Assembly: GCA_020540725.1 (NCBI GenBank)
Contig: JAJBSL010000001.1
Span: 1-64,000 of the forward strand
Reading direction: 5' to 3'
DNA length: 64,000 nt
Source of the DNA: Lachnospiraceae bacterium EP-SM-12S-S03
Lineage (GTDB): Bacteria > Bacillota > Clostridia > Lachnospirales > Lachnospiraceae
A program made the translations under genes and the position numbers. The notes beneath the pieces were generated by a model. That model searched no databases. It was not told the origin of the DNA and saw only the letters and a list, made by a program, of their open reading frames with translations. The stretch's first letter is position 1. Each line of letters begins with the position of its first letter. This document shows, piece by piece, positions 34,792-44,019 of the stretch.

Positions 34792-35855
34792 TATCTTCCC
34801 ACCTTTAACTTAGTAAATAACTTCGTATTCTTCGTTTTTACATAAGTAATGACTTTCGCTTCCCAATACGTCAATAACGTACAGTGCCATTTGATTGGCA
34901 GTAATAATAACTTCATATAGAAAGAACGTGGTTTTGCCACTTTCCCCATCTGATCAATTCTCGGATTTTGAAGCATTTTCTTAATTTCCTGTCTCTTCTC
35001 TTTCGCGGTCATCTCACATTTTGGATTTGTAATGTTCTCTACACAACCTACAAAGCGTTCCATATAACGTCTTGCAATCATTTCCTTGCTTTCCGGATTG
35101 TTCACACGCCATTCTTTGTAAAGATCCATCATCCATCCATGCTCTTCTTCTCTCTTCTCATACATACCCGGACGATATGCTGCTGTCTCGGATTCTGTTC
35201 TCGCTCTCAGGAAATGATAATACTGTTTGGACGTTACTGTTACCCTCTCTACATTTCTTACAACACTAACATTAAACGGAAAATCATCCCAAAATGTTGT
35301 AGGGAAACGTAAATTATTTTCCATAACATACTTCGCCTCAAACAGCTTATTCCATGGAGTATATAATAAGTTCTTATCAAATAATTTATATGCATTCTTA
35401 CGGAAAGACTCTTTATCTGGATAAACTGCATCTTCTACTACATAATTATCCGTCAAAAACTGTCCGTCTCCGATAAATGTATCAATATAAAATCCCGCAA
35501 CAACAAGTTGTGCATTATCACGTTTCGCAAGATTGTACATATCCTCCAACATAGTCGGCTCTGCCCAGTCATCGGAATCCAGAAAATAGAAATACTCCCC
35601 TTTTGCCATATCGATCGCCATATTTCTAGCGCTCGGAGCTCCCCCGTTCTCCTTGTGGATAACCTGAATTCTGTCATCCTTCGCTGCATACTGATCACAA
35701 ATCTCACCGCTTCTGTCCGGTGTTCCATCATCTACAATCAGAAATTGCCAGTCTTTCAATGTCTGTGCCTGAATACTTTCAATCGCTTTTCCTACATATT
35801 CTTCTACTTTATACACCGGCATGATAATACTAACTTTAATATTGTTGTTTTCCAT
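34791..35855 (-). CDS. GT2 glycosyltransferase
   Basis: A 354-residue family 2 transferase with IIMPVYKVEEYVGKAIESIQAQ, VDDGTPDRSGEICDQYA, GGAPSARN and LDSDDW (metal-binding motif). WDDFPFN fits the catalytic region. The last 60 residues hold a short hydrophobic stretch (FYMKLLLLPIKW) that may hold it at the membrane. AGGAGAG precedes the ATG. It follows glf by 12 bp and may use UDP-galactofuranose; that is inference from position only. Confidence 0.88.
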   Translation of the reverse strand: MENNNIKVSIIMPVYKVEEYVGKAIESIQAQTLKDWQFLIVDDGTPDRSGEICDQYAAKDDRIQVIHKENGGAPSARNMAIDMAKGEYFYFLDSDDWAEPTMLEDMYNLAKRDNAQLVVAGFYIDTFIGDGQFLTDNYVVEDAVYPDKESFRKNAYKLFDKNLLYTPWNKLFEAKYVMENNLRFPTTFWDDFPFNVSVVRNVERVTVTSKQYYHFLRARTESETAAYRPGMYEKREEEHGWMMDLYKEWRVNNPESKEMIARRYMERFVGCVENITNPKCEMTAKEKRQEIKKMLQNPRIDQMGKVAKPRSFYMKLLLLPIKWHCTLLTYWEAKVITYVKTKNTKLFTKLKVGR

Positions 35856-35867
35856 GTTCGCGCTCTC

Positions 35868-36968
35868 CTATGCTAATTCTTTCTCAATCAATTGAAATGC
35901 AGACTCTATTACCTTGTCCATATCGTAATACTTATACTCTGCAAGCCTTCCACCAAGAATCAGATTTCCTTCCTGCTCTGCTTTTTCTCTGTACTTCTGA
36001 TATAGATTCTGATTCTTGTCATCGTTGATCGGGTAGTAAGGTTCCATTCCCTCTTCCCAGTCTGCTGGATATTCTTTCGTAATCACCGTCTTACCCTGTG
36101 TTCCATATTCAAAATGCTTATGTTCGATCACACGTGTATACGGCGTTTCCCTATCCGTATAGTTGACAACTGCAACACCCTGATGGTTCTGTTCGTCTAA
36201 AAGTTCTGATTCAAATTTCAAACTTCTGTATTCCAATTTTCCATAACAGAAATCATATAAAGAGTCCAGAGTTCCTGTATAAAGAACTTTCTCACCTAAC
36301 TCATTATATTTTTCTCTATCTGCATTATAATCTACACCAAGCTCCACATCGCACCCTTCAAACAACGCATTGATCAGCACATTGTATCCGCCGATCGGGA
36401 TCCCTTGATATAAATCATTAAAGTAATTGTTATCATATGTGTATCTTACCGGAAGTCTCTTTATAATAAAGGATGGTAAATCCTTACAGTCTCTTCCCCA
36501 CTGCTTCTCTGTATACCCTTTGATCAGCTTTTTATAAATGTCTTCACCAACCAGACTAATTGCCTGCTCTTCCAGATTTCGCGGTTCCCCCTGAATTACC
36601 GCCCGCTGCTCATCGATGATTTTCTTCGCTTCTTCCGGTGTGGCTACTCCCCACATTCTGCTGAATGTATTCATGTTAAACGGCATATTATAGATTTCAC
36701 CCTTATAATTTGCAATTGGTGAATTCGTGTAACGATTGAATTCCACAAGCGAGTTCACAAAGTTCCATACTCTTCTGTTACTTGTATGGAAAATATGCGC
36801 GCCATATTTGTGCACATGAATTCCTTCCACGTCTTCGCAATAAAGGTTTCCTCCTAAATTTTCTCTCTTTTCAACCACAAGACATTTCTTTCCCTGTTTT
36901 AACGCATGGTAAGCAAATGTTCCGGCAAAAAGTCCTCCGCCTACTAACACATAATCATACTTTTTCAT
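35868..36968 (-). CDS. glf: UDP-galactopyranose mutase
   Basis: A 366-residue flavoenzyme that converts UDP-galactopyranose to UDP-galactofuranose. The FAD-binding start (YVLVGGGLFAGTFAYHALKQGKKCLVVEKRENLGGN in two parts), HKYGAHIFHTS, the KGYTEKQWGRD active-site region and RLPVRYTYDNNYFND are diagnostic. Length is normal. The start overlaps the stop of the sugar-transferase gene as TAATG, with GGAG upstream. Its presence means the polymer probably contains galactofuranose. Confidence 0.96.
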   Translation of the reverse strand: MKKYDYVLVGGGLFAGTFAYHALKQGKKCLVVEKRENLGGNLYCEDVEGIHVHKYGAHIFHTSNRRVWNFVNSLVEFNRYTNSPIANYKGEIYNMPFNMNTFSRMWGVATPEEAKKIIDEQRAVIQGEPRNLEEQAISLVGEDIYKKLIKGYTEKQWGRDCKDLPSFIIKRLPVRYTYDNNYFNDLYQGIPIGGYNVLINALFEGCDVELGVDYNADREKYNELGEKVLYTGTLDSLYDFCYGKLEYRSLKFESELLDEQNHQGVAVVNYTDRETPYTRVIEHKHFEYGTQGKTVITKEYPADWEEGMEPYYPINDDKNQNLYQKYREKAEQEGNLILGGRLAEYKYYDMDKVIESAFQLIEKELA

Positions 36969-38362
36969 TACTTATTCTCCTCTTCATTTACGGCCGGATG
37001 GAAAATATATTTTTTCTCCCCGTCACCTGTTTTAAAAGCTTCCGTACTGTCTGATTTCAACAATACAATAAAGGTTTGGAATATCAACTGGATATCTTTC
37101 ATGATATTGAACTGTTCAATATACATCATATCCATAATAAGTTTGTCCTTTGGCGTTGTATTATACTTCCCTGCAATCTGTGCATAACCGGTCAGACCTG
37201 CTTTTACGCGGAGTCTGTAACGGAACTCCGGAAGCTCTGCCTCATATGCATTCACGTTCTCAAGCATTTCCGGTCTCGGTCCTACGAAACTCATATCGCC
37301 CTTCAAAATGTTAATCAATTGCGGCAGCTCGTCCATACGTATTTTCCGCAGAATCTTGCCCGGTTTTGTAATACGGTCATCATCATCTGTAACGGAACGG
37401 TTTTCCACATTTTCTTTCATAGTACGGAACTTATACACTTCAAATACACGTCCATTGATCGTAGCTCTCTTTTGTTTGAAGAAAATATGCCCGCCATCAT
37501 ATACTTTGATTGCAATAGCACTCACAATCCAGATTGGTGATGTCAAAATACCAATCACAACCGCCAATCCCATATCCAATAGCTTCTTTGCAATCCTCTG
37601 TTCCATTGTCCATGCTTTTACATTTGCATTTAGAACTGACACATCATCCAACAGATAGTATTTGGCATTCATCTCCACAATATCTTCAACTTCCGGATTA
37701 AAGTAGATATTGATCTTATTTTTGTAACAGTAACGTACGATTTCACTTCTTTCCACTACCGGAACATCTTGAATGAATACTGTGTCCGTCTTCTTCATTG
37801 TGTCAAACAAGTCTTTATCTTTGTAATCCTTGATATAATCAATACGATATTGTTTCTTAAAACGTAAAATCGCTCTTACAATGCAATCCAGGCTGTCTTG
37901 TGAAGAAGTAATAATACAACAACTTTCCGGTTCGTGTATTTTGAAAAACAGCGCATTCCCTGCATAGGCAAATATAATAATCAAAATGACCTGAAGAATA
38001 TAAGCCAAAATCAGGGCTCCTATACTGCTGAGCCTGAATGCATATACCGTCGGTGTAATCGTATTCATGATCATCAACTGCAGATACGTAACAATATCTG
38101 TAAAAAGTGTTGCAAGAGCAATGGAATATATGATCGGTTTACTTTTTCTCCGGCCGACATCATACGCTCCATACACACGCAAAAATAAAAGTCCCACGAT
38201 CACAAACGTTGTCAGTGTAATTCCCATGGTTCTTGATAATCTTGCCAACGGCGGATTCTCCTCTGAAAGTACAATCATAAAAGTCGCCATAATCAACAAG
38301 TACAATCCAAACTTTGTAATCAGCCACATTGTGGCCTCAAATTTTTTAATCCAATGCATCAT
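36968..38362 (-). CDS. Polyprenyl-phosphate sugar transferase (initiating)
   Basis: A 464-residue WbaP/CpsE-type enzyme that starts the repeat unit by moving a sugar phosphate to undecaprenyl phosphate. Four or five N-terminal helices are followed by a soluble linker and another hydrophobic segment. The catalytic C-terminus reads FFKQKRATINGRVFEVYKFRTM, KILRKIRMDELPQLINILKGD and MSFVGPRPEM. It is the first gene of the 15.8-kb polysaccharide operon, 30 bp or so after a good promoter. GGGG lies 5 bases before the ATG. The sugar (Gal, Glc or GlcNAc type) is not decided by sequence. Confidence 0.93.
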   Translation of the reverse strand: MMHWIKKFEATMWLITKFGLYLLIMATFMIVLSEENPPLARLSRTMGITLTTFVIVGLLFLRVYGAYDVGRRKSKPIIYSIALATLFTDIVTYLQLMIMNTITPTVYAFRLSSIGALILAYILQVILIIIFAYAGNALFFKIHEPESCCIITSSQDSLDCIVRAILRFKKQYRIDYIKDYKDKDLFDTMKKTDTVFIQDVPVVERSEIVRYCYKNKINIYFNPEVEDIVEMNAKYYLLDDVSVLNANVKAWTMEQRIAKKLLDMGLAVVIGILTSPIWIVSAIAIKVYDGGHIFFKQKRATINGRVFEVYKFRTMKENVENRSVTDDDDRITKPGKILRKIRMDELPQLINILKGDMSFVGPRPEMLENVNAYEAELPEFRYRLRVKAGLTGYAQIAGKYNTTPKDKLIMDMMYIEQFNIMKDIQLIFQTFIVLLKSDSTEAFKTGDGEKKYIFHPAVNEEENK

Positions 38363-38394
38363 AACTACCCCATCTTATCGTAATATCACCCCTC

Positions 38395-38423
38395 ATTATA
38401 TACGATTGTTATATATTGCGCAA
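38395..38423 (-). promoter_or_regulatory. Promoter of the polysaccharide operon
   Basis: On the minus strand -35 TTGCGC (38418-38423), a 17-bp spacer and a perfect -10 TATAAT (38395-38400), 32 bp upstream of the initiating transferase start. Confidence 0.75.
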
Positions 38424-38476
38424 GTTTTCTCCCTTAATTCTTTCTTAATTTTGTAATAATTATGTAATAATTAAAC

Positions 38477-38497
38477 GAGAGGGGTAATACCCCTCTC
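38477..38497 (-). terminator. Terminator after rmlD
   Basis: A perfect 9-bp stem GAGAGGGGT/ACCCCTCTC with a 3-nt loop and a T-rich tail on the minus strand, 13 bp past the rmlD stop. It separates the rml operon from the polysaccharide operon. Confidence 0.82.
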
Positions 38498-38509
38498 CAT
38501 ATTTCTTAC

Positions 38510-39358
38510 TTATTTTTCGTTTATTTCCTTCAAATATCTTGCCAACGCATCTTCCCAAGAAGGCAGTCTTTGAAAGCCATTTTCTTCAAGTTTGTCTTTA
38601 GACATTCTGCTGTTATGCGGTCTTTTTGCCTTAGACGGGAATTCATCGCTCGATACAGGATTCACTTTCACATTCAATCCTGCCTGTCTAAAAATTTCTT
38701 TTGCAAATTCATACCATGTACATAACCCTTCATTTGTCGCATGGTATCTTCCATATTTCTCCGTTTCCACCATATCTACCAAAAGTCTTGCAAGATCATA
38801 AGTATATGTCGGTGAACCCGTCTGGTCATTTACTACATTTAACTCATCTCTTGTTTTGCCCAGATTCAGCATTGTTTTAATAAAATTCTTTCCATTCACA
38901 CCGAATACCCAGGCAATTCTTACAATAAAATATTTATCTGTATATTTTTCTACTGCAAGTTCACCTTCATATTTTGTCTGGCCGTACACATTCAGCGGAT
39001 GTCTTTCATCATCCGGCTGCCATAACTGTGTCCCTTCTCCATCAAATACGTAATCCGTACTGATATATACCAATTTTGAACCTATCTCTCCACAAACCTT
39101 TGCAATATTCTCCGTACCATCCGCATTTACTTTTCTACAGATTTCTACCTGATCCTCCGCAGCATCTACCGCAGTATATGCCGCACAATGAATTACCGCA
39201 TCCGGCATTTCCTCAGTCAGTACTTCACGTACTTTCACCGAATCTGTAATGTCCATTTCAGCCACATCTACACCAACAGCGGTGTATCCTCTTGATTCCA
39301 GTTCATTGACAACGTCATATCCAAGCTGTCCTTTTACACCTGTCACTAATACTTTCAT
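38510..39358 (-). CDS. rmlD: dTDP-4-dehydrorhamnose reductase
   Basis: A 282-residue SDR that carries out the last step to dTDP-L-rhamnose using NAD(P)H. The nucleotide-binding start reads VTGVKGQLGYDVV; the active-site Tyr and Lys are in YGQTKYEGE; STDYVFDGEG and RIAWVFG(V)NGKNFIKTML are typical of RmlD. AGGAG precedes the ATG. It is last of the four-gene operon rmlB-A-C-D, 9 bp after rmlC, and is followed by a terminator. Confidence 0.95.
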   Translation of the reverse strand: MKVLVTGVKGQLGYDVVNELESRGYTAVGVDVAEMDITDSVKVREVLTEEMPDAVIHCAAYTAVDAAEDQVEICRKVNADGTENIAKVCGEIGSKLVYISTDYVFDGEGTQLWQPDDERHPLNVYGQTKYEGELAVEKYTDKYFIVRIAWVFGVNGKNFIKTMLNLGKTRDELNVVNDQTGSPTYTYDLARLLVDMVETEKYGRYHATNEGLCTWYEFAKEIFRQAGLNVKVNPVSSDEFPSKAKRPHNSRMSKDKLEENGFQRLPSWEDALARYLKEINEK

Positions 39359-39367
39359 GTGTATCTC

Positions 39368-39919
39368 CTATCTTTCTAATGATTTAATCTGGCCCCATTT
39401 TGTATCTTTCTCGGATATTGTCAGTTCCATTCCTTCCGGAATCGGCCATTCAATCCCAATATCCGGATCATTCCAGATCAGACCGCCTTCATCATTCGGA
39501 TGATAGAAGTCTGTGCATTTGTATGCAAACTCTGCCGAATCAGATAGAACTACAAACCCATGCGCAAAATTTTTCGGAATAAAAAATTGTTTCTTATTCT
39601 CGGCAGATAATATTACCCCGTACCATTTTCCATAAGTTTTGGAATCTTTTCTCAAATCAACCGCAACATCAAATACTTCTCCACTTACAACACGTACCAG
39701 CTTGTCCTGTGGATAGTTAATCTGAAAATGAAGTCCTCGCAATACACCTTTCTTAGAACTTGATTGGTTATCCTGCACAAACTCCATATCAATTCCAGCT
39801 TCTTTATAATCATTGTAATTATATGTCTCCATAAAATATCCGCGCTCATCACCGAATACAGTTGGCGTAATTACTTTCAGCCCTTCTATTTCACATGTTT
39901 CTACTGTTATTTTACCCAT
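39368..39919 (-). CDS. rmlC: dTDP-4-dehydrorhamnose 3,5-epimerase
   Basis: A 183-residue cupin enzyme of the rhamnose pathway. Diagnostic are FVQDNQSSSKKGVLRGLHFQ, with the catalytic His in LHF; GEVFDVAVDLRKDSKTYGKW; and PKNFAHGFVVLSD. I place the start at 39919, 10 bases after GGGAG; a TTG three codons earlier is possible. It lies between rmlA and rmlD with short gaps. Confidence 0.95.
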   Translation of the reverse strand: MGKITVETCEIEGLKVITPTVFGDERGYFMETYNYNDYKEAGIDMEFVQDNQSSSKKGVLRGLHFQINYPQDKLVRVVSGEVFDVAVDLRKDSKTYGKWYGVILSAENKKQFFIPKNFAHGFVVLSDSAEFAYKCTDFYHPNDEGGLIWNDPDIGIEWPIPEGMELTISEKDTKWGQIKSLER

Positions 39920-39942
39920 CGTGTACAAACTCCCTTTCTGTC

Positions 39943-40812
39943 TTACAATCCTTCCGCTACTTCCATCAAATATTTTCCATATGCAGTTTTTAAGAGCGGT
40001 TGTGCAAGTTTGATCAATTGTTCTTTATCAATAAATCCTCTCTTATAAGCAATTTCTTCAATGCAGGAAATATATAATCCCTGTCTTTTCTGAAATGCCG
40101 CAACAAAATCTGCCGCATCAAGAAGCGCATCATGATTCCCCGTATCTAACCAGGCAAATCCTCGTCCCATTGTCTCAACTCTCAACGTTCCCCTTCTTAA
40201 ATACTCTTCATTGACACTTGTAATCTCGATTTCCCCTCTTGCAGAAGGTTTCACGTTTTTGGCAATCTCTACCACATCATTATCATAGAAATACAATCCT
40301 GGCACAGCATAATTCGACTTCGGTTTCTCCGGCTTTTCTTCAATAGAAATAGCCTTTCCATTCTCATCAAATTCTACAACTCCATATTCTCTCGGATCCC
40401 TTACATAATATCCAAAAATAGTTGCCCCATGTTCTCTTGAAGCCACTTCCTGAAGCAGCTTGGAGAAGCTTTGTCCATAGAAAATATTATCTCCAAGTAC
40501 CAACGCCACATTATCATCTCCAATAAATTCTTCTCCTATGATAAATGCGTCTGCAAGTCCTCTTGGACTTTCCTGAACAGCATATGACATTTTCAATCCC
40601 AATTCTTCGCCCGTCCCAAACAATTCTTCAAATACCGGCAAATCTCTTGGTGTAGAAATAATCAAAACTTCCCGAATCCCTGCCAGCATTAAAGTTGACA
40701 AGGGATAATATATCATAGGTTTATCGTACACCGGCATAATCTGCTTCGAAACTGCTTTTGTCAGCGGATATAATCTTGTTCCCGAACCACCTGCTAAAAT
40801 AATACCTTTCAT
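39943..40812 (-). CDS. rmlA: Glucose-1-phosphate thymidylyltransferase
   Basis: A 289-residue enzyme making dTDP-glucose from glucose-1-phosphate and dTTP, the first step of dTDP-rhamnose synthesis. The start [42 protein letters not shown] and [13 protein letters not shown] are hallmarks of RmlA. The ATG at 40812 has GGAGG 9 bases upstream; the longer frame to 40842 has no site. A hairpin separates it from rmlB. Confidence 0.96.
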   Translation of the reverse strand: MKGIILAGGSGTRLYPLTKAVSKQIMPVYDKPMIYYPLSTLMLAGIREVLIISTPRDLPVFEELFGTGEELGLKMSYAVQESPRGLADAFIIGEEFIGDDNVALVLGDNIFYGQSFSKLLQEVASREHGATIFGYYVRDPREYGVVEFDENGKAISIEEKPEKPKSNYAVPGLYFYDNDVVEIAKNVKPSARGEIEITSVNEEYLRRGTLRVETMGRGFAWLDTGNHDALLDAADFVAAFQKRQGLYISCIEEIAYKRGFIDKEQLIKLAQPLLKTAYGKYLMEVAEGL

Positions 40813-40845
40813 CACTTCCGTCCTCCTTATATCATAACGCAAACT

Positions 40846-40867
40846 AGCAGTATCCTCGGATACTGCT
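40846..40867 (-). repeat. Intercistronic hairpin between rmlB and rmlA
   Basis: A 9-bp perfect stem AGCAGTATC/GATACTGCT with a 4-nt loop, 9 bp past the rmlB stop, without a T-run. It may stabilise or process the rml mRNA, or reduce read-through, making rmlB more abundant. Confidence 0.5.
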
Positions 40868-40875
40868 GTTCATAT

Positions 40876-41952
40876 CTATTTATACATTTCCTCATAGTAT
40901 TTCTGGTAATCACCGCTTGTTACGTTTTTCATCCATTCCTCATTTTCAAAGAACCATTTAATTGTAAGTCTGATTCCTTCCGCAAACATCGTGTCCGGTA
41001 CCCATCCGATTTCTTCTTTGATCTTATCCGGAGCAATCGCATAACGTCTGTCATGTCCTTTTCTATCTTCCACATATGTGATTAAATCTTCGCTGACAAG
41101 TTCTTTTCTCGGATCTCCTTCCGGGAGCATCTCCTGAAGCGTATCCAGAATAATACGGATAATCTCGATATTCTGTTTCTCGTTATGGCCGCCGATATTA
41201 TACGTCTCAAAAAGTCTTCCTTTCTCCTGTACCATATCAATACCTTTTGCATGATCTGCTACATAAAGCCAGTCGCGTACATTCTTTCCATCTCCGTATA
41301 CCGGAAGTTTCTTGCCATGAAGAGCATTGTTGATAATCAATGGAATCAGCTTCTCAGGGAACTGATATGGTCCATAGTTATTACTGCAATTCGTAATATT
41401 GGCAGGAAACTTATACGTATCCATATAAGATTTTACAAGCATATCAGATGATGCCTTGCTTGCAGAATATGGGCTATGCGGATCATACGGAGTTGTCTCG
41501 TAGAAATATTCACCTTCATTTTCCAAAGAACCATACACTTCATCTGTTGATACATGAAGAAATTTTTTATCTTTTTTAAAGGTTCCGTCCGGAAGTTCCC
41601 AAGCTGCTTTTGCTGCATTCAGCATTACTAAAGTCCCTAATACATTTGTTTTCACAAATACTTCCGGATCTTTGATGCTTCTATCCACATGGCTCTCTGC
41701 CGCAAAATGTACAACTCTGTCAATATCATGTTCTGCAAAGATTTGATTGATTGCTTCTGTATCACAAATATCTGCTCTTACAAATTTATAATTTTCTCTA
41801 TTTTCGATATCTCTTAAGTTCTCTAAATTGCCTGCATAAGTAAGTTTGTCCACATTGATAATAAAAATCTCGTTATCGTACTTTTCAAACATATAATGAA
41901 TATAGTTAGAACCAATAAAGCCGGCTCCTCCTGTTACTAAATAAGTTCTCAT
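40876..41952 (-). CDS. rmlB: dTDP-glucose 4,6-dehydratase
   Basis: A 358-residue extended SDR for the second step of dTDP-rhamnose synthesis. It has VTGGAGFIGSNYIHY for NAD binding, HFAAESHVDRSI, STDEVYGSL with the catalytic Asp-Glu, and the Tyr-x3-Lys in YSASKASSD. NCSNNYGPYQFPEKLIP is typical of RmlB. GGAGG precedes the ATG. It is the first gene of the rml operon, behind a good promoter. Confidence 0.97.
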   Translation of the reverse strand: MRTYLVTGGAGFIGSNYIHYMFEKYDNEIFIINVDKLTYAGNLENLRDIENRENYKFVRADICDTEAINQIFAEHDIDRVVHFAAESHVDRSIKDPEVFVKTNVLGTLVMLNAAKAAWELPDGTFKKDKKFLHVSTDEVYGSLENEGEYFYETTPYDPHSPYSASKASSDMLVKSYMDTYKFPANITNCSNNYGPYQFPEKLIPLIINNALHGKKLPVYGDGKNVRDWLYVADHAKGIDMVQEKGRLFETYNIGGHNEKQNIEIIRIILDTLQEMLPEGDPRKELVSEDLITYVEDRKGHDRRYAIAPDKIKEEIGWVPDTMFAEGIRLTIKWFFENEEWMKNVTSGDYQKYYEEMYK

Positions 41953-41987
41953 ATTTATCCTCCAAACTTTTCTTACATAATATAGAC

Positions 41988-42016
41988 ATTATAACATCAA
42001 GTCACTTAGCTTTCAA
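41988..42016 (-). promoter_or_regulatory. Promoter of the rmlBACD operon
   Basis: On the minus strand -35 TTGAAA (42011-42016), 17-bp spacer, perfect -10 TATAAT (41988-41993), 35 bp before rmlB. The -35 lies next to the terminator of the gene upstream. Confidence 0.78.
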
Positions 42017-42021
42017 CTAAT

Positions 42022-42048
42022 AAAAGCAGGCTTCAAAAGCCTGCTTTT
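42022..42048 (-). terminator. Terminator of the ChW enzyme operon
   Basis: A 12-bp perfect stem AAAAGCAGGCTT/AAGCCTGCTTTT with a 3-nt loop, 19 bp past the L,D-transpeptidase stop. Confidence 0.88.
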
Positions 42049-42067
42049 ATCCAATCATTTTGTAATA

Positions 42068-43987
42068 TTATCTTCTTACATTCGGATCAGTCGGATCCCA
42101 TGTCTGTCCTGCCGGAATTTTAATCGTTGCCGGTTTTCCTAATGGTCCCGGATCTGAACTGTCATAAATTGTAACTTTTGTCTTCAACGGACAATTATCA
42201 TATATCCATTTTGCATCTCTGACATTCAGCCGGACACAACCATGAGATGCCGGCTGCCCCAGTTTATTATAATCTTTCGCGTTCAAATTATAACTTGTCA
42301 TGTTGCGTCCCGCCACAGAATGGAACAATATACTTCCTGTAATTCTTGTACAATACTGGCCGTAAGACGGTCCCATCAACGTATGCCACCTATATCTGGC
42401 CGGAGTATAATATGTACCTGTCGGTGTTGGTGTGGATGGTAATCCAACGGAACACGCAAATCGTTTTACAGGAATAATATATCCATTTTTTCCATCTTTC
42501 GCATAAACTGTTACAGAACACGTTTTTCGATTGACTTTAATATAGTAGCTGGATTGTTTCGGCAAAATTCCATCCAAATCCAATTGTTTTACACCGTTTT
42601 TGTAATAGAACTTATATCCTCCTTCATAATACCATCCCGTTTTTCCTTCCTTATAATAACCGGAAGTACTTCCCGGTGCAGCATTTCCTTTTGCTACTAA
42701 GCGCACTTGTAAAGCTTCCATTCTGTAAGCCATTTTTGATGTTCCGGCTGTCTGCCCATTTTTTGCCCATCCAAGCCATCCTAAATTCTGCACATGTGCA
42801 CGATAATAAACATCATAGTATTTTGCTATCTCTCCACTCAGTTTGATTTCAATCGCCTCTATACTTAATGCTTTTCCTGTTGTTCCGGCAAGCTGCCCAT
42901 TGCTTTTCCAATCCTGCCATCCTATATTCGTCACATGTGTTCTATACTGTATTCCGCCATTCACATAACTTTCATCCGGTATGGCAAGACGTATTTTTAC
43001 AGCTTCCAACGCTAGTTTTTTCCCTACTGTACCTAATGTTGCCCCACTTTTCTGCTCTGCAACATTTCCTATATTTCTCACATGTCCAGAATATCTCAAA
43101 CTATTCACGCCGCTTGCTTTGATATAACTTTCTCCACTAGTATCCGGAATCTCTGCAGTATTCTCTTTTTCAAGGAGTTTGATCTTTATACTTTCAATTC
43201 CTTTTGCTAACCCCTCACTTCCTGCAAGCTCTCCTGACTGAGCCCATCCAAGCCATCCAAACTGTGCAATATGTGTCTGATAATAGAGATTATAGTGTTC
43301 TGCCACTTTACCCGCTAATCGAAATTCTATCGCTTCAATCTGTTTTGCTTTCCCCATAGTTCCTGCAGTTTCTCCTAGGGAAACCCAGTTCATCCAACCG
43401 ATGTCCTGCACATGTACTCGGTACTGAATGTCATTTGCATCAACTGTATCGTCATCTGATTTTATAGTGATTGCTTCAATCGGTTTACCTTTCCCTGTTG
43501 TTCCAGTCATTTCTCCCAAGGAAACCCAATCCATCCAACCGATATCTCTTACATGTACCTGCCATTTGAGATTTGATAACTGAAAACTTTCTTCTGTTTC
43601 TTCGTTTGTTTCTTCATTTGTTCCTTGTTCATCCTCAGGGACGATCTGATTATTCTCTTCTTCGATTACTTCTTCATTTTCTTCAGGAGTTTCCCCGTCA
43701 TCAACGATTGTATCATTCTCTGTGTTTCCTTCCTCTTCCCCAGAAACACCATTGTCGGAATCCGGCAGCTTTTCATTTGTTCCGCCATCTTCCTTGTCTA
43801 TATTCTGATCTGAATTTTCTCCACCGTTTCCATTCAGATCATTCTCCTGGTTACTCCCTTCGTTTTCTGTCTCTTCCGACAATATTCCTTCATCCACTTT
43901 ACTTGAAGCATAGACTGCTTCAAATGGCACTGAAGATACAAAAACCATCATACACAAAGCAAGTATCCACCATTTTGCCTTTTTCAT
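42068..43987 (-). CDS. L,D-transpeptidase with six ChW repeats
   Basis: A secreted 639-residue wall enzyme. After a signal peptide (about 1-27) comes an acidic, Asn/Glu-rich linker to about residue 140. Six ChW repeats of about 45 residues follow (pattern YR-HV-x-IGW...W...G...AGTTGK...EAI-I-L), then a short CW-like stretch (KTGWYYEGGYKFYYKNG). The C-terminal YkuD domain has the catalytic Cys584 in SHGCVRL and the upstream His in FHSVAG. It would make 3-3 peptidoglycan cross-links or attach proteins. Repeats 1-3 and 4-6 form two triplets. It is the last gene of the operon. Confidence 0.93.
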   Translation of the reverse strand: MKKAKWWILALCMMVFVSSVPFEAVYASSKVDEGILSEETENEGSNQENDLNGNGGENSDQNIDKEDGGTNEKLPDSDNGVSGEEEGNTENDTIVDDGETPEENEEVIEEENNQIVPEDEQGTNEETNEETEESFQLSNLKWQVHVRDIGWMDWVSLGEMTGTTGKGKPIEAITIKSDDDTVDANDIQYRVHVQDIGWMNWVSLGETAGTMGKAKQIEAIEFRLAGKVAEHYNLYYQTHIAQFGWLGWAQSGELAGSEGLAKGIESIKIKLLEKENTAEIPDTSGESYIKASGVNSLRYSGHVRNIGNVAEQKSGATLGTVGKKLALEAVKIRLAIPDESYVNGGIQYRTHVTNIGWQDWKSNGQLAGTTGKALSIEAIEIKLSGEIAKYYDVYYRAHVQNLGWLGWAKNGQTAGTSKMAYRMEALQVRLVAKGNAAPGSTSGYYKEGKTGWYYEGGYKFYYKNGVKQLDLDGILPKQSSYYIKVNRKTCSVTVYAKDGKNGYIIPVKRFACSVGLPSTPTPTGTYYTPARYRWHTLMGPSYGQYCTRITGSILFHSVAGRNMTSYNLNAKDYNKLGQPASHGCVRLNVRDAKWIYDNCPLKTKVTIYDSSDPGPLGKPATIKIPAGQTWDPTDPNVRR

Positions 43988-44019
43988 CCTACATCCTCCA
44001 ATTATAACGTTGATTCTAC

